The notes beneath the pieces were generated by a model that saw only the letters and a list, made by a program, of their open reading frames with translations, was not told the origin of the DNA and ran no database searches. A stretch of DNA of 64,000 nt from Paramecium sonneborni (taxonomy: Eukaryota > Ciliophora > Oligohymenophorea > Peniculida > Parameciidae). Below are positions 10,505-24,758 of this stretch, piece after piece. The translations under genes were made by a program, and so were the position numbers. Location: positions 463,760 to 527,759 of the forward strand of contig CAJJDN010000019.1 of assembly GCA_905182985.1 (NCBI GenBank). Reading direction: 5' to 3'. The first letter of the stretch is position 1. The number at the start of each line of letters is the position of its first letter.

Positions 10505-11983
10505 ATGTCCAAGAAAGGTATTGATTGGGTAAGCACTTTGAAAAAGTTTGTAGATTCTAAACAATAAAGAACTGCTTAAGAAATAGATGATGAAACTGAT
10601 TAATTGTTTCTAGATTATATTGAATAGGCAAGAAAAAAAGTATTACTAACTGTCTAATTTAATAGGAATAAGAAGAAGATCCAAGTTATAAAAAGATACC
10701 TAAATTTTTCTAAAAGGCTTCTGTTACAAATGAAAATTAATTAAGTTTCAGAGTTAGACAAGAAGCAAGAACAAGATTTTTGAATCACAAAACTGGTGAA
10801 ATTTTAGATAAAGAAGATTTAGAAAAATTATGGACAGAACTTAAAAATAACATATCACCACCTGATGATAAGAAAGAAAGAATTAATTATAATTCCTTTT
10901 TAACAATTGCCTCATTACTACCTATTAAATGCAGACATTTTTTTAGTGCATCAACTTTTTTAAAATTTGATAGAGATGAATATGGAAGAATAGATATTGT
11001 TGCATTCTTTCATTCCATAGTTAGAAAAGTTAATTTATTTCAAACTAGAATATAAATTAGTTTGTATGATTCTATTGGGTATAATATTAGAAATTATATT
11101 CTAGAAATGGATATTTACGTGAAAAAGATTTAGAAAATTATATCTTTGAATTAATACCAACATTTCCATAGTTAGAGAAACTAGATGTATATTCAAATTT
11201 AATGTTATAATTTAGTAAAACTTTTATCCTTTTTATGTTATAACAGCTGTCAGAAAATTTTTTTTCTTTTTAGATTCTAAAAGAACAGGAAGAATTTATA
11301 TAAAAGATATGTTGACATCTCCAATCTTAGCTGAACTATATGAATTAAGATAAGAAAAATTGACTTTAGAAGAATTAGGTTAGAATTGGTTTTCAAAATA
11401 ATCTGCTTTAAAAGTTTATGAAAGATATTTAAAATTAGATAATGATCATAATGGTTTATTATCTAAATAAGAATTATCTAAATATTCATGGGGTTTAACA
11501 GATATTTTTATAGATAGAGTATTTGAAGAATATTAAACTTTTGAGGGAGAAATGGATTACAAAACATTTTTAGGTTTTAAATAATTTTTATATGTTGATA
11601 GATTTTGTACTCGCTATGGAAAATAAGAAAAGTTAATAAGCAATCTAATATTTTTGGAGAATTCTTAATGTTTATCATAAACCAGCTATTGATTCTTTCG
11701 TTATCAATATGTTTTTTAGACCGATTATTTAAAAACTAGAACATAAAGTAGATATGTAATTATATTTAAGGATAAATTTGGTTTTAATGTTGAAGATGTT
11801 AAAGATGAAATATTTGATATGGCTAAACCAGCTATGTCAACTGCTATCACTTTGACTGATTTATAAAATTGTGGTCAAGGGGATATCATTATTAGTATGT
11901 TAATAGATGCCAAAGCATTTTATGAATATGATCAAAGAGAAAGTGGATAATTACTTGAAGTTGATGATTATGAAGAATTTTGA
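10505..11983 (+). CDS. PPP2R3C: PP2A regulatory subunit B'' of the TON2/FASS/PPP2R3C type
   Basis: B'' subunits target protein phosphatase 2A. The order of motifs follows the TON2/PPP2R3C subfamily: TRFLNHKTGE, a degenerate EF-hand (FDRDEYGRIDIVAFF), SKRTGRIYIKDML, an EF-hand-like LDNDHNGLLSK, IFIDRVFEEY, DFVLAMENK, then NVEDVKDEIFDM and a C-terminal MLIDAKAFYEYD. Five introns are supported by restored homology: 10640-10665, 11079-11104, 11187-11215 and 11574-11601 end in TAG, and 11748-11770 ends in AAG. About 450 aa, TGA 11981-11983. The adjacency to FOR20 is notable because plant TON1 and TON2 act in one complex. Confidence 0.88.
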
Positions 11984-12520
11984 TTATTTTTTAATTATTT
12001 AAATACAAAGCAAAGGTTTTAATTTTTAATATTTATTTATTAAAATTAATAAAATAAATAATAATATCTAAAAGTTAATCCACTTTTTAAATATAAAAAC
12101 ACATCAAAATTAAATATTTTAATAATAGTTTTAGATTATCATAATTTAATAACTGGTATACAATTATGGAATTTTGTAATATAAGATACAATGTAAGAAA
12201 ATGTTATTATTTAATATGATAAATGAATCAATAATCAATTTTTATGGATACAAGATTATTAGATTCATAAAATATTTGTTGCAGATATCCTTTTAGAAAA
12301 TTCGTAATATATAAGTAATTATAAATAATAATAAATTTTCTTATCGTTAAGTATTGTGAATGTTTTTAATTAAAAAAATTGTTTCTAAAAATCAGAGATA
12401 TAAATAAGAAAAATTTTTAAGTAATGGATAAGTTGCGAGGAGAAATTTATTAAACTAAAATTACATTCATAATTTTTGTTATTTCTAAATTAGATCATAT
12501 ATATTAATATTAATAATTTG
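11984..12520. other. intergenic, nothing recognised
   Basis: 537 bp of AT-rich sequence between two co-oriented genes. No coding frame with protein-like composition was seen on either strand. Confidence 0.5.
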
Positions 12521-12760
12521 ATGGATACAAAAAAGAAAGGTATAATGAAAGGATCAAAAAAGGAATTATAGGTTCAAAGAATAGATAAATTTAGAAATAA
12601 TATAACTCTAGGATCTAAGAAACATAGAATTTCTTTTATTGATGAGATTAATAAATAACAATCTCTTGCTTAAGTGCATGAGGTAGAAAATTGGAAAATC
12701 TATAATATTGAAGGACCTATTTAAGAAGCAAAATAATCATGTGGATGCATAATAATTTGA
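12521..12760 (+). CDS. small basic protein ending in a C-x-C motif
   Basis: An intronless 79-codon ORF, MDTKKKGIMKGSKK..., ends at TGA 12758-12760. The N-terminal half is Lys-rich. The middle has KKHRISFIDEINK followed by AQVHEVENWKIYN, which looks like a conserved short linear block. The last residues are CGCIII, a Cys pair close to the C-terminus that could be lipidated or bind metal (inference). Five of its glutamine codons are TAA or TAG. I do not recognise a named family with certainty. Confidence 0.65.
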
Positions 12761-14813
<2,053 letters not shown>

Positions 14814-14852
14814 ATATTATTAAATTTTTGAGATTAGGATAATTTAATTAAA

Positions 14853-15643
14853 ATGAGTAGAGGAAGCCAAGGTCATGAATTCTATATTACTCTTTTTTCA
14901 CCTGAAGGTAGATTATATTAGGTGGAATATGCTTTTAAAGCAGTTAAAACTAGTGGATTAACATCTATAGGAGTCAAAGGAACAGACACAGTTTGTTTGA
15001 TTACAGAAAAAAGAGTGCCAGATAAATTAATTGATGAGAAATCTGTTACTAATCTATTTAATATATCAGAAAAAATTGGTGCTTTGACAACAGGTATTCC
15101 ATCAGATGCAAGAGCACTTGTAACAAGAATGAGATATGAAGCAGGAGAATTTAGATTAAAAAATGGTATTATTATTTTATTCATATTTATTAGGTTACTA
15201 TTGTCCAGTTGATGTATTATCAAAAAGAATGGCTGATTTAGCATAAACTAATACTTAATATTATTAAATGAGATCATATGGTGTTGAGACTATTTTATGT
15301 TAATTTGATGATGAATTAGGACCATTACTTTATAAACTTGATCCATCAGGACATTATAGTGGATATAAAGCAACTGCTAGTGGTGTTAAAGAATAAGAAG
15401 CAATCAATTATTTAGAAAAATAAATCAAAAAAAAAGCAGATTTAAATTATGATGAAACCATTATGCTTGCTATATAAACATTATAAAATGTATATCTTTT
15501 ACTTTTAATCTTAGGTTATTTCATAAGATTTTAAACCCACTGATATTGAAGTTGGTATTGTTACTAAATAAGATAAGAAATTCCATAAACTTACCAATGA
15601 ACAAGTTGATCATTATTTGAATTTAATAGCCAATAGAGATTGA
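14853..15643 (+). CDS. PSMA6: 20S proteasome subunit alpha-6
   Basis: An outer-ring subunit of the 20S proteasome. The start MSRGS, the alpha signature [46 protein letters not shown] and [14 protein letters not shown] match alpha-6 (PSA6/PRE5-like numbering varies). Two introns are supported: 15166-15193 (28 nt) and 15490-15514 (25 nt), both ending TAG. About 245 aa, ending LNLIANRD as in the family. TGA at 15641-15643. Confidence 0.92.
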
Positions 15644-16084
15644 ATAAATCTAATAAATAGTATTATTCCATATATATTAATATATTTATTTTTATTACTT
15701 ATTATTTAGCTAATCATAATTATCATTCCCCTTTATTTTCTCAATACTTCCAAAACTAAATTTATTTTATTCAATTTTTATTAAAATTAATTTTATTTAT
15801 ACCGAAACAATTTACTAATACATATTCATTCTCTTCAATTCTCAAATCTACTTTATTATTACCTTTTATTATTTTCTTCTAATTATTTTTATGCCATTCT
15901 AAATACTTTTTATTTTATGTGAGTAATTAACAGATAAAAGCTCAATTTTAGTTTTATAAATCTTACCATTTTTCATTTATTATACTATTTATAAATTCCA
16001 ATTCCAGTCTTCTAAATATTATTATCACAATATCAAAGATAAACTAAATAACTTGTATATCATAATAAATAATTACAAAATTTT
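15644..16084. other. intergenic, nothing recognised
   Basis: 441 bp of T-rich spacer between co-oriented genes, with no protein-like frame. Confidence 0.5.
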
Positions 16085-17443
16085 ATGATCGAATATCTTA
16101 AAAGTGAGGATCATATTAAACCTGAATGTAAGTTTAAACTATAATTAGCTGAAAAAATTATTATTGAAAACCATATACATAGAAAAATATTTGAAAAAAT
16201 ATAAATGCATCCAATAGAAACACAATGCCTTAAAAATTTAAAACAAATTTTATGTTAAATGCCACCATTACGTTTACCAAATTAGTAAATTGTCATATTA
16301 TATTAATTTATAGTTGGTAGGATTCTGACTATTTGAGAATTTTAGCTTTCTATGATTATGAGATTTCTAAAGCAGCCTAGGTTAAAAAAATAATTATTCT
16401 TTAGGGTTTGATTGATCATCTCAAATGGATATTTAAAATTGATTTGTCGATTCAGCCACATAAATTATTGGTAAATCTCATATGTATTTATTAGCTTGAT
16501 GGAGCATTGTATGTAAATGGATTTGATCGAGGTTTTAGACCAGTAATAATTATTAATTTACAAAAAGCATTAGAAGTATTAATATAAATATAAATGTTAA
16601 GTACTCTCTTCAAGAATTTTAATCTAGTTTTGATTTTCTACTTTGCTATTTAATTAGGAATGTTTTAATTTCACATTATATTGAATCAATTGTAATACTT
16701 ATCGATATTAATGTCCATCCTTTAAAATTTTTAAATTGCTCTTTAACATAATTACAAGATTATATTAAAAATTGCTAAAGAAACTTTTACGGAAGAATAC
16801 ATAAAGTATATATTTTACATGAAATCAAATCAGAATTATTTAATTCTTTATTTAAGACTTTAAAACCAGAATTTTAAGAGAAAATAATCTTTTTAGAAAA
16901 AAAAAATCTCATTTAATTGTAAAATTAAATAGATCCTAAATAATTAGAATAAAAATTACTTGGTAATTCTCAAAATTTAATTAATTTTTGGTAATTATTC
17001 AATTTAATTTAGGCCACCTAAAAATCCTCAAAAAAAAATAGAGAGTAATGTCGTATAAATATATATTGATGATAATTAATAAAAATGTAATGACATTCTA
17101 TCAAAATATAAAAATGAATGTAATTAGAATAACTAATTTATATTATAAGTATAAAATGAAGAAAAGTAGATTATTTTTTTTGAAAGTGTTCAACTTGTAT
17201 ATCGAGATTCTTCTAGAAATGTAAGTTTATATTATAAATAAGAATTCTGATTCAATTTTATATTCTGAAAATGAAATAAAACTTTCAATGGAATATTTTA
17301 TGTAAGAATTTTCAGAATTGAAAATAATAAGCCACTCATCATGTGATTAAGATAGCTGGGAAAATTTTGAAATGAATTTCAATTCCAAATACTAGAATAA
17401 ATAAATAAATATTTAATCTAATTGTAAAATGGAAAAATTTTGA
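16085..17443 (+). CDS. SEC14-like protein with CRAL-TRIO domain
   Basis: CRAL-TRIO proteins bind and transfer phosphoinositides or other small lipids. After MIEYLKSEDHIK, the CRAL-TRIO N-like helix DSDYLRILAFYDYEISKA is followed by LYVNGFDRGFRPVIIIN, a VILIDINVHPL strand, RIHKVYILHE, and IDPKQLEQKLLG, the conserved end of the lipid pocket. Introns include a 29-nt one near 16290-16318, a 32-nt one near 16590-16625, a 22-nt one in 16993-17014 and a 22-nt AAG-ending one in 17221-17242. The last 130 residues are polar and acidic. TGA 17441-17443, 51 bp from the convergent RAD51-like gene. Confidence 0.8.
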
Positions 17444-17494
17444 TTAACTTGATTATAGATGTAAAGTTTAATTGTATTTGAATACAAATTTTAA

Positions 17495-18285
17495 TCAATC
17501 AACTTAAGGATATATTCCACTTTCTTATATAGTGAAAGCAGCATCATCTAAAGCAACTCTATGAGAAATATCAATTCTAAAATGTCGGATCAATCCCTTT
17601 TTTTCAACTTAAATTCTTTCATCTATCATTTCTGACCATTTTTAACCTAGACTGGGATATAATTTATTATTTTAAGTTGAAGTTACAACATTATTCACAA
17701 ATACCACAGCTATATTATGTTTTTTAGCTAATTTTCTAAAATGATTTGAAAATTTCTTCAGTATTGATGTTTTTTGCATTTAATTTAATGTTAATTGTAT
17801 CTCTTGCAAATAGGTTGTAATATTATCTATAATAATTAATTTGAATTAATATTATTCTAATAAAGTTGGCAATTGTTCATATATGTATTCATCCATAAAT
17901 TTAGGATTATTTAAATGTTATATTATACATTTGTTGAATAAATTAGTAAACTTATCTTTAGATTTCTTACCTACTCGATATTCTAATTCCAATAACATAA
18001 GTATTTTTACATAATAATTAATTAAAACGATCTTATTGCAATTATTTAGCTGTACTAATGTAAATCACTTTAGAGGTTTTATAATTTATTATTGTGTTTA
18101 TCATTAAAGTCATGCATACATGAGTCTTACCACAACCTGCTTCACCAAATATTTCTGTTAATATTCCAGTTTATATTCCCCCACTTAATAATTTTTAATT
18201 TGTACTTTAGGATTTCATCGAAAATTGGAATAATTGAAAGATGCTCAAATTTACTTTCAATTTCTAATAATTATTACAAATTCAT
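17495..18285 (-). CDS. RAD51-family recombinase paralog
   Basis: Strand-exchange ATPase family acting in homologous recombination. The reading starts MNLQQLLEIE and after a 22-nt intron (18184-18205, AAG acceptor) reaches GGIQTGILTEIFGEAGCGKT, a Walker A in the RAD51/XRCC3 context. Walker B is FKLIIIDNIT, followed by HFRKLAKKHNIAVVFVNN and PSLGQKWSEMID, the usual end of the core. A second intron is 17983-18010. At about 245 aa it lacks the N-terminal DNA-binding domain of RAD51 itself, so it is a paralog; XRCC3 is my nearest guess. It is divergent from the MUL1-like gene with 101 bp between starts. Confidence 0.8.
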
Positions 18286-18386
18286 TTAATTTAATGAATT
18301 AAAAAATTTTCATTCTTTCTCGAAGCTTATTTACCTTATTTGGAATTTTTGGCTCACTAAGAGTCTTTAAAAAATTTTAAAGATAC

Positions 18387-19275
18387 ATGGATATATTTTT
18401 TTATTAGAAAATCAACAAAATTCCTTTGACAATAAGCGAATCAAAAGAATATTTATCATAAAATCCTTAATCAAAATATTTATTATTGACTGGGCATATT
18501 CTCCCAGCAAATTAAACATAAACAAGATTTCTTAAGCTTGAGTGCATTCTTAAGAATAAATAAGAATTTTAAGTTGATGAATTTTAATTGCTTGATGCTT
18601 AACATAAGTATAAATACGTAATATATTAAAAGTTAAAGAAAAAATATCAAAATAAATAGAGACAGTATTCTACTACCTGAATTAGTTGATTATTAAAAGA
18701 CTTATTCATATTAAAAAGAGAGCTTTTCATTAATTTAAAAAGTAAAATGATTAAAAATTTAGATTTTAAACAAATTGCCCTTCTTTAATAAATAATCTAA
18801 AATTATTGAAACTCATAAAGGAACTTAATTTGGATAGTTCACAACTATGTTGTGTAAAAGAAATGGAGAAAATTTAAATTTATTGTATCTATCTAATCAA
18901 AATTATGATAAAATATTTTTATAACTTTAGAGGGATATCATTAATTTTGCTTCATTAGTTTAAATATTAACTTCTTTTGGAGCAATTGCTCAATTAATTT
19001 ATTTTTTTGTTAAACAATGGTAAGAGAAACAAAATTAAAATCAATAGGCAGAGGCAATTCCTCCAAATTTAAATAAAAAGTCTGTAAGTACGATTTTAAA
19101 CAGCCAAAATGAACAAGATATATGTGTTGTATGTCTATCCAAAACTAGAAGTATTATTTTAGAACCTTGCCTTCATTTTATTGTTTGTTAAGATTGTGTG
19201 GATCATTTAGATAAATAAATATGTCCATTTTGTAGAATAAAGATAGAAAAAAAAATAAAGGTCTTGTATGATTGA
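18387..19275 (+). CDS. MUL1-like membrane RING E3 ubiquitin ligase
   Basis: The C-terminus carries a C3HC4 RING: CVVCLSK, PCLHFIVCQDC, CPFCR. A hydrophobic helix (FGAIAQLIYFFV) lies just upstream. The N-terminal part (SKYLLLTGHILPANQ, INRDSILLPELV) resembles the intermembrane GIDE/BAM domain of MUL1-type mitochondrial or chloroplast ligases. Two introns were inferred from frame restoration: a 25-nt AAG-ending one near 18610-18634 and a 21-nt one near 18748. About 280 aa; TGA 19273-19275. Mitochondrial location is inferred from the family. It is convergent with the next gene, 19 bp apart. Confidence 0.75.
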
Positions 19276-19294
19276 TGAAAAATAAATATTAAAA

Positions 19295-21411
19295 TCATTA
19301 TCTAAGTTTATCACTAAATTTAGAATGAGTTGTATAAAATGTTTACATTAATCCATCAGTGAGAGATTTAGTTATCTTCTTTGATCCTAAAAATAGATTT
19401 AAATGTTACCATCCTCATTAGATTTATAAAAGTTCATAGCAGTTCTACCTGTTTGAGCAACAAGTCTTTCTCTCGGCATTTTATACCTAAAAAGTATAAA
19501 TAGACAATTTACATTTGTTCTAAACTTCCTTTATAAGCTTTAGTCTCTAATGATCTTTTTTGTTGCTTAACAGGAGGAAAGTAATTAGTTTTAATTCCTA
19601 TTTGTTTACCCCATTCCTTTTAATTTAATAATTATTAATTAAATATGTCAATAGGATTTCTATATACATATTAGTTTGAATTTACTTAGAAACTCCATCA
19701 GGAAGTTAAGTCAAAGGAATTTCTTATTTTGAAGATTTAGGAGTATCTGGTAGTGCAGTTACAATTAAATTTTCTATCATTTTAACGTTTTTAAGTTGAA
19801 TTCTTTCAGTTTGAAAAGTTTATTAGGGAGGTAGATCTTTTTTTATAGGTTATAATAAATTAGATCCAGTATTAAATTAGACTTATTTAGAATCTTGTTA
19901 AATTTCAGCTTTGCCAATCTCTCCTAATTTCTTTTTTAATAAAATGGATTATTAATTAACTTATTAATCATGATCTGGATTATTAATATTTTCACTAGGC
20001 ATAAATTAAGATTTAGTAGCTTATAAAGTTTAGGCATCTGTTAAAAGTTGATATTCAGCTTTTGTTAATCTAATTTAAGAAGCAAATTTTTAAGCATCAT
20101 CACCAGATAGTAGATTTGAACCTGATAATTTGATTTACAAATGTTCTGCAGAATCACTTATTTAATGTCTTATTCCTTCTTTCATTTTATGTTCAAAGAA
20201 TAATTTAACTCCATTATTCATTGTAAAAACTTCATAAGGAAATTAGGATGTTTTGTCAATTCTTAAAGCTTTATCTCCAATAACTTCTTTAGTTGTATCT
20301 TTGCGTTCTTATAAAACCTTATGTGTAAATATTATACTCTATTTGGTATCTCTTATTCAGGACATTATGGCTTATTAATTTTAGTGGAATCTCTTTTTCC
20401 TCCTTTTTTTTATGGTTAAATTTATTGTTCAATTTTTTAAGGTTCTTTAAATTCAACTTTTAATTTCTAATTTGTTGGTTATAATTTATCCATTTTTACA
20501 GCTCTAGCTAATAAAATTTTACCATCAAAATCATAAGTATATTTTTATGACCCTCCATCTTTTTTTTCAATCTAAAATTATTAATATATAAATATATTTA
20601 CTTAGCTTTATAATTTATCTTCTTTTTTCTTTTATTCAATTTCATTTTTTTTTTTCATTTCATATAATTTAGCATTTCTTAATTTATCTTCAAATTCATC
20701 TTCAAATTCTTCTGAATAAATGGAGATCAATTTAGCTTCAAATTAATTTTATTATGGGGTTGTTGGAAGTCTTAAAGTAGTTCTCTTAGTATTATTAGTT
20801 GAATAATCTGTAGTAAAGTGCTTTTAAAGTGTTTATTTTTAATTATCAAGTATTTTATTTGGATCAGATGTATATTTTTCATCATTTTAATCTTTATCAT
20901 GATTATCTAATTCTATTTGATTTAATTTATTATAAAGTACTACCATTTATGATTGATATTCTATTTCTTCTCCATCTATCGCAAAAGATAGGTTCCTTAA
21001 TATAGAATAATTAAATACAGGTTCTTGATCTTCATTTAAATAACATGTTTCTACTTCAATTCCTCCATCATTTAATTAAGCATTCAATAAAAGTTTAGTT
21101 TCAGATTCAATTTCATTAATAGCATTAATAGGAATATTTCTTTAGATAAACTTTTTAAATAATTTAGACTTTTACTCTTTCTTAAGCTTCAATTATAGCA
21201 TTTTTAATGATAGTATTTGAAAGTTACCTAGAAATTTAAATTGATTATGCAAAAGTGCCATAATTTTATATAACTCCTGGTATTTCACTATATACCTTGA
21301 AATATAATAGTAAAATACTTAATCAATATTAAAAAAGAAGGTTAAATGTTCATCTTCTGAGAATTCGATCATTTCTCTATCAGATAGATCATGTGCAACA
21401 CTAGCACTCAT
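19295..21411 (-). CDS. Gln-rich cytosolic protein, unknown function
   Basis: Start MSASVAHDLSDREMIEF at ATG 21409-21411, stop TGA 19295-19297. The N-terminal 200 residues include KIM-LHNQFKFLGNFQ and an acidic NDGGIEVETCYLNEDQEP stretch. In the middle a KYTYDFDGKILLARAVKMDKL block resembles a beta-strand motif recurring in other ciliate proteins. The C-terminus is Gln/Lys/Thr-rich and ends TTHSKFSDKLRQ after a 23-nt intron near 19453-19475. Several other short introns are needed in 20300-21250. Length is about 650 aa. No named domain recognised. Confidence 0.65.
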
Positions 21412-21426
21412 TAAAATGATAAAAAT

Positions 21427-21427
<1 letters not shown>

Positions 21428-21489
<62 letters not shown>
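21428..21489. repeat. (TAA)n microsatellite, about 20 units
   Basis: A near-perfect TAA/ATA/AAT trinucleotide array in the 101-bp spacer between two co-oriented minus-strand genes. A long poly-Ile antisense reading across it exists but is clearly an artefact. Such an array is prone to length change between cells and between assemblies. Confidence 0.9.
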
Positions 21490-21512
21490 TGTATTTATTT
21501 GTATATTTATAC

Positions 21513-22386
21513 TCAAATCCAATGGATAAAGTGGGCATCCTTATGATATGGGTCTGCTAATCTTTCCAAAGGTTGATTAAATGTACCATCCTTATTTATT
21601 ATAAATATTAAATACCCAATGTGCAATATGAGTTGGACGACCATGCCATTTCTTAAGAATATGTAAACACCAATTTGTATCATTATATAATAAATGTGCT
21701 GGTTATTTAGCTCTCCAAGCTAGAGATTCAGATATCCTATTTTAAAATGTTGGCATTTCTAAGAAATGTAATGCACTACAAACATTATGATATTGATTTA
21801 TATCTTTGCTATAAGATATTTTTATTTATTTACTTTGAAAATCTATCTGTTTAAGTAGATATCACTAATTTTCCATGATATGGAAGAATTGAACTAAAAT
21901 GATCACTTAATTTAGCCAAAAAGATCCACATAACAAAAACTCTTGCATAAAAATTACGTAGTGGTAACTAAATTCAAATTTATTTTATACTTCTCTTAAA
22001 ACCAAATATCCTAAACCAAATCCTGACAACCATTTTGTAACTGTCCATTCTCTCCAATATGTATGATTTGGCTTAATAAATATATATTTGTTAACAAACT
22101 CTTCACATGAATATGATTAAAATGGTCTGGCTAACTATCATTTTTATTTATATTAATAATTTACTTTAGATAAATCCTTCTTATATCTTTCACTTGCTTA
22201 TAAGAAGAATTCTTTTTTACTCCTATTGAACACTGGGGAAAAGTTTTCATCATCAAAATCTAATGATTTCAATTCTATGTTAGCAATCATTCTATCATCA
22301 TATGCATCCTTTTATATTTATCAATTATCTACTTATTCTTCTTATGTTGGATGCCACAATTTAGCTTTTCCTTATACAATAGGCAT
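21513..22386 (-). CDS. probable mitochondrial or other inner-membrane protein, unknown
   Basis: Start MPIVQGKAKLWHPTQEEQ at ATG 22384-22386. Five short introns restore one frame, including a 24-nt one near 22313-22336 and a 25-nt one near 21596-21620, both with AAG acceptors. The protein is about 240 aa: a charged N-terminus, a KPNHTYWREWTVTKWL segment, a moderately hydrophobic GFGLGYLVLRE and RNFYARVFVMWIFLAKL, then an aromatic/His-rich C-terminus (LHILKKWHGRPTHIAHW) ending HFIHWI. The composition suggests an accessory subunit of a respiratory complex. That assignment is inference and no homolog is recognised. Confidence 0.6.
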
Positions 22387-22525
22387 AAATAAATTATTAA
22401 TAAATAATTATATGATTTCCTCGATATAAATCAAGTCAATAAGTATTTATTTATTACAACTCATACAAATGGACATTTTATTGATACATTTTTATTTAAA
22501 AAAAATAAAACAAAAATTATTTCTT

Positions 22526-24206
22526 ATGTTAGATATTATTCATAAAAAAGTAAAGTTGGATATTGAATAAATCTATATTGACAAACCCTCTACAAATACA
22601 AATAATTAAAGAGAAAATGAATCTTAATCAACTAAATTGTATTAAGATGTAATTAATGATCTTCCAATTTCAGGAGAATGTGATTAGTCACTCTCTTTAG
22701 ATTAAGAAATCATAAATTTACTAAAGTATTCTTAATATTATGGAATGCAAATACTATCTAAAGTTGTTGACTCTTCAATTCTTATTGAAAAACTCAGACT
22801 TAAGCAGTTGTAATTAAAAAAAGAATTGATGATCTATTTCTTATAAAATGTTAGAAATCAGTCCCTATTTTTACATGATTTAATTTATTTGGAAGCAGCT
22901 AATCTAGATAAAGATATTAGATTAGCTGCAATAGAATGTATGAGCAGACTTAAAATCAATGATGATTAAGAAATCCTCAATTTAATTAGGAAACCTAAAG
23001 ATAGTTTAGATTTATTATAAAATCACTCAAAAGGACTTCTTATATCTATTCTAGAAGATTAATATTATATTATAAGAATTAATGCTATAAGGGCCATTAT
23101 GAATTTTAATAAATAATCAACCATTTTTGCTAATCATGTTTTAGAAATATTAATTAATATGCTTAATGATGAAAGTGATTTAGTTAGAATAGAAGCTATC
23201 TAAGTCTTATTAAATTATTCTAAAATTGAATTCAACAGAGCAGATTCAAATGCAATTAAATTTAATTTGAATGAATAAAATTTTAATTTAAGAAAAGCAA
23301 TCTATGATCTAATTGGATAATCAATTTTTCCAGAAACTTTACATGATATTTTTGAATCAAGTAATTATTTCTAAATTTTATTTAGTCTGTTTAAATCTTT
23401 CAAAGTTTCCATAAGACTTTATTTATATTGCAAATTCCATCAGACAATTAGCCCTCAAAAATCCTAATGTTTTGCAAATACCAGATATTATTAAAAAAGA
23501 AAGACTTACATAAGAACCTAATATTTATTCAGAGTCTTAAGAATATATTGTAAGAATGATCTATGCTTATCATACAACTAGAAAAGATACTGATCCATTC
23601 TATTTTTCAAAACATTTTGCTTATTTTTCTGATAAATATCCAGATTTATTTTAATCTAATAAAGTTACTCCAGAAGAATTTTATGCTTTCAAATTGTACA
23701 ATGAATATTAGCAATTAATGAAAGAAGTCTTTAATTCACTTAAAATTTATAGATTACAAGAATGTAAAACAATTTATTCAGAATTATGTGCTAAATTTTA
23801 ATTTGATTAATCAATTATACCTCCTCCTCCTTTAGAATATAATCATGAATTTAGACTCCCTAATTGGGAAATTACTAAATTTTAAAGTAGATCATTTAAA
23901 TTTATATTACCACTTGAAGGTACTAATTTTAGAGTATTTCCTGAATTTCCATTAACTTTTATTATCTAAGGAGAATTCAATAATTTGAAAATGCCTATTT
24001 CTAAAAATTATGCTATCTAACTATAATTTATGGATGGAACAAGTGAACTTAATAAGATTTCAACTATTGAAGATAATATAATTAAAGCTACTTTAGAAAT
24101 GTAAAGAAAAGTACAAGATTTTTCATAACCAGCTAAAATATTATTTGTTCAATTAACAGATGGATTACAATTAGGCAATCCTATAAATATTTATCTATAA
24201 ATCTGA
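22526..24206 (+). CDS. HEAT-repeat protein resembling Integrator subunit 4
   Basis: About 550 aa with one 25-nt intron at 23361-23385. The first 300 residues form alpha-helical repeats (LEAANLDKDIRLAAIECMSRL, YYIIRINAIRAIMNF, DLVRIEAIQVLLNY). Then come NSIRQLALKNPNVLQIPDII, AYFSDKYPDLFQ, and a beta-rich C-terminal domain with FRVFPEFPLTFIIQGEF and PINIYLQI. This layout of helical repeats plus a short beta domain fits INTS4 of the Integrator complex, which processes snRNAs; Integrator-like complexes exist in Paramecium. The assignment needs a profile search. Confidence 0.6.
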
Positions 24207-24302
24207 TTTTGTTTATATGAATTGATTTAATATAGATTTAAGTTTAATATTCATTCTAGTTTATAATATTTTAAGTTTATTTTAATTTGTATATATATTT
24301 TT

Positions 24303-24758
24303 ATGAATAAAAGTGATATTATTAAAAAATTTTCACTTGAATTTTCAGATGAATTTTAGAAGCGAGTTGAAAATTAAAGCTTAACTCAAATCATAAAACT
24401 TATTTTTGAAAACCCAATATCTAAAATAGCTAAACCTCTTGATTTGAAAAACCAAAAATAATTAAACAGGCCAACATTATTTGAAATATTAGCTGTCTAA
24501 AATTTAAGTGAGCCAAAAAAAACAAGGTATACAAATACTAAAGATGCTACCTTACAATTTATTTTTTATCCAAATATTGTTGCAATCTCTTTATAAAAGC
24601 ATCCTGAAATAGATTAAGATTTATTTTAATTAGAAGGAAAAAAAGTATTTAGTAATTTTTAGAATTAGATTTTAATTCCATAAGGAACAGAAATTTGTAG
24701 ATCCATTTTAATTTTAAAATAGTTCATTCTCATTAATGATTACAATTAATTGCTATGA
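24303..24758 (+). CDS. hypothetical protein, 151 aa
   Basis: Intronless ORF MNKSDIIKKFSLEFSDEF ending NDYNQLL with TGA 24756-24758. It begins with amphipathic helices, then has RYTNTKDATLQFIFYPNIV and a C-terminal ILIPQGTEICRSILILKQF that could be two beta strands. It lies 96 bp after the INTS4-like gene on the same strand. No family recognised. Confidence 0.6.

Noticed and set aside
14918..15244. Minus-strand 108-aa ORF
   Set aside because: Antisense to proteasome alpha-6.
21319..21522. Minus-strand N-terminal extension through a poly-Ile run
   Set aside because: The Ile run is the TAA microsatellite read out of context; the real start is the later ATG at 21409-21411.
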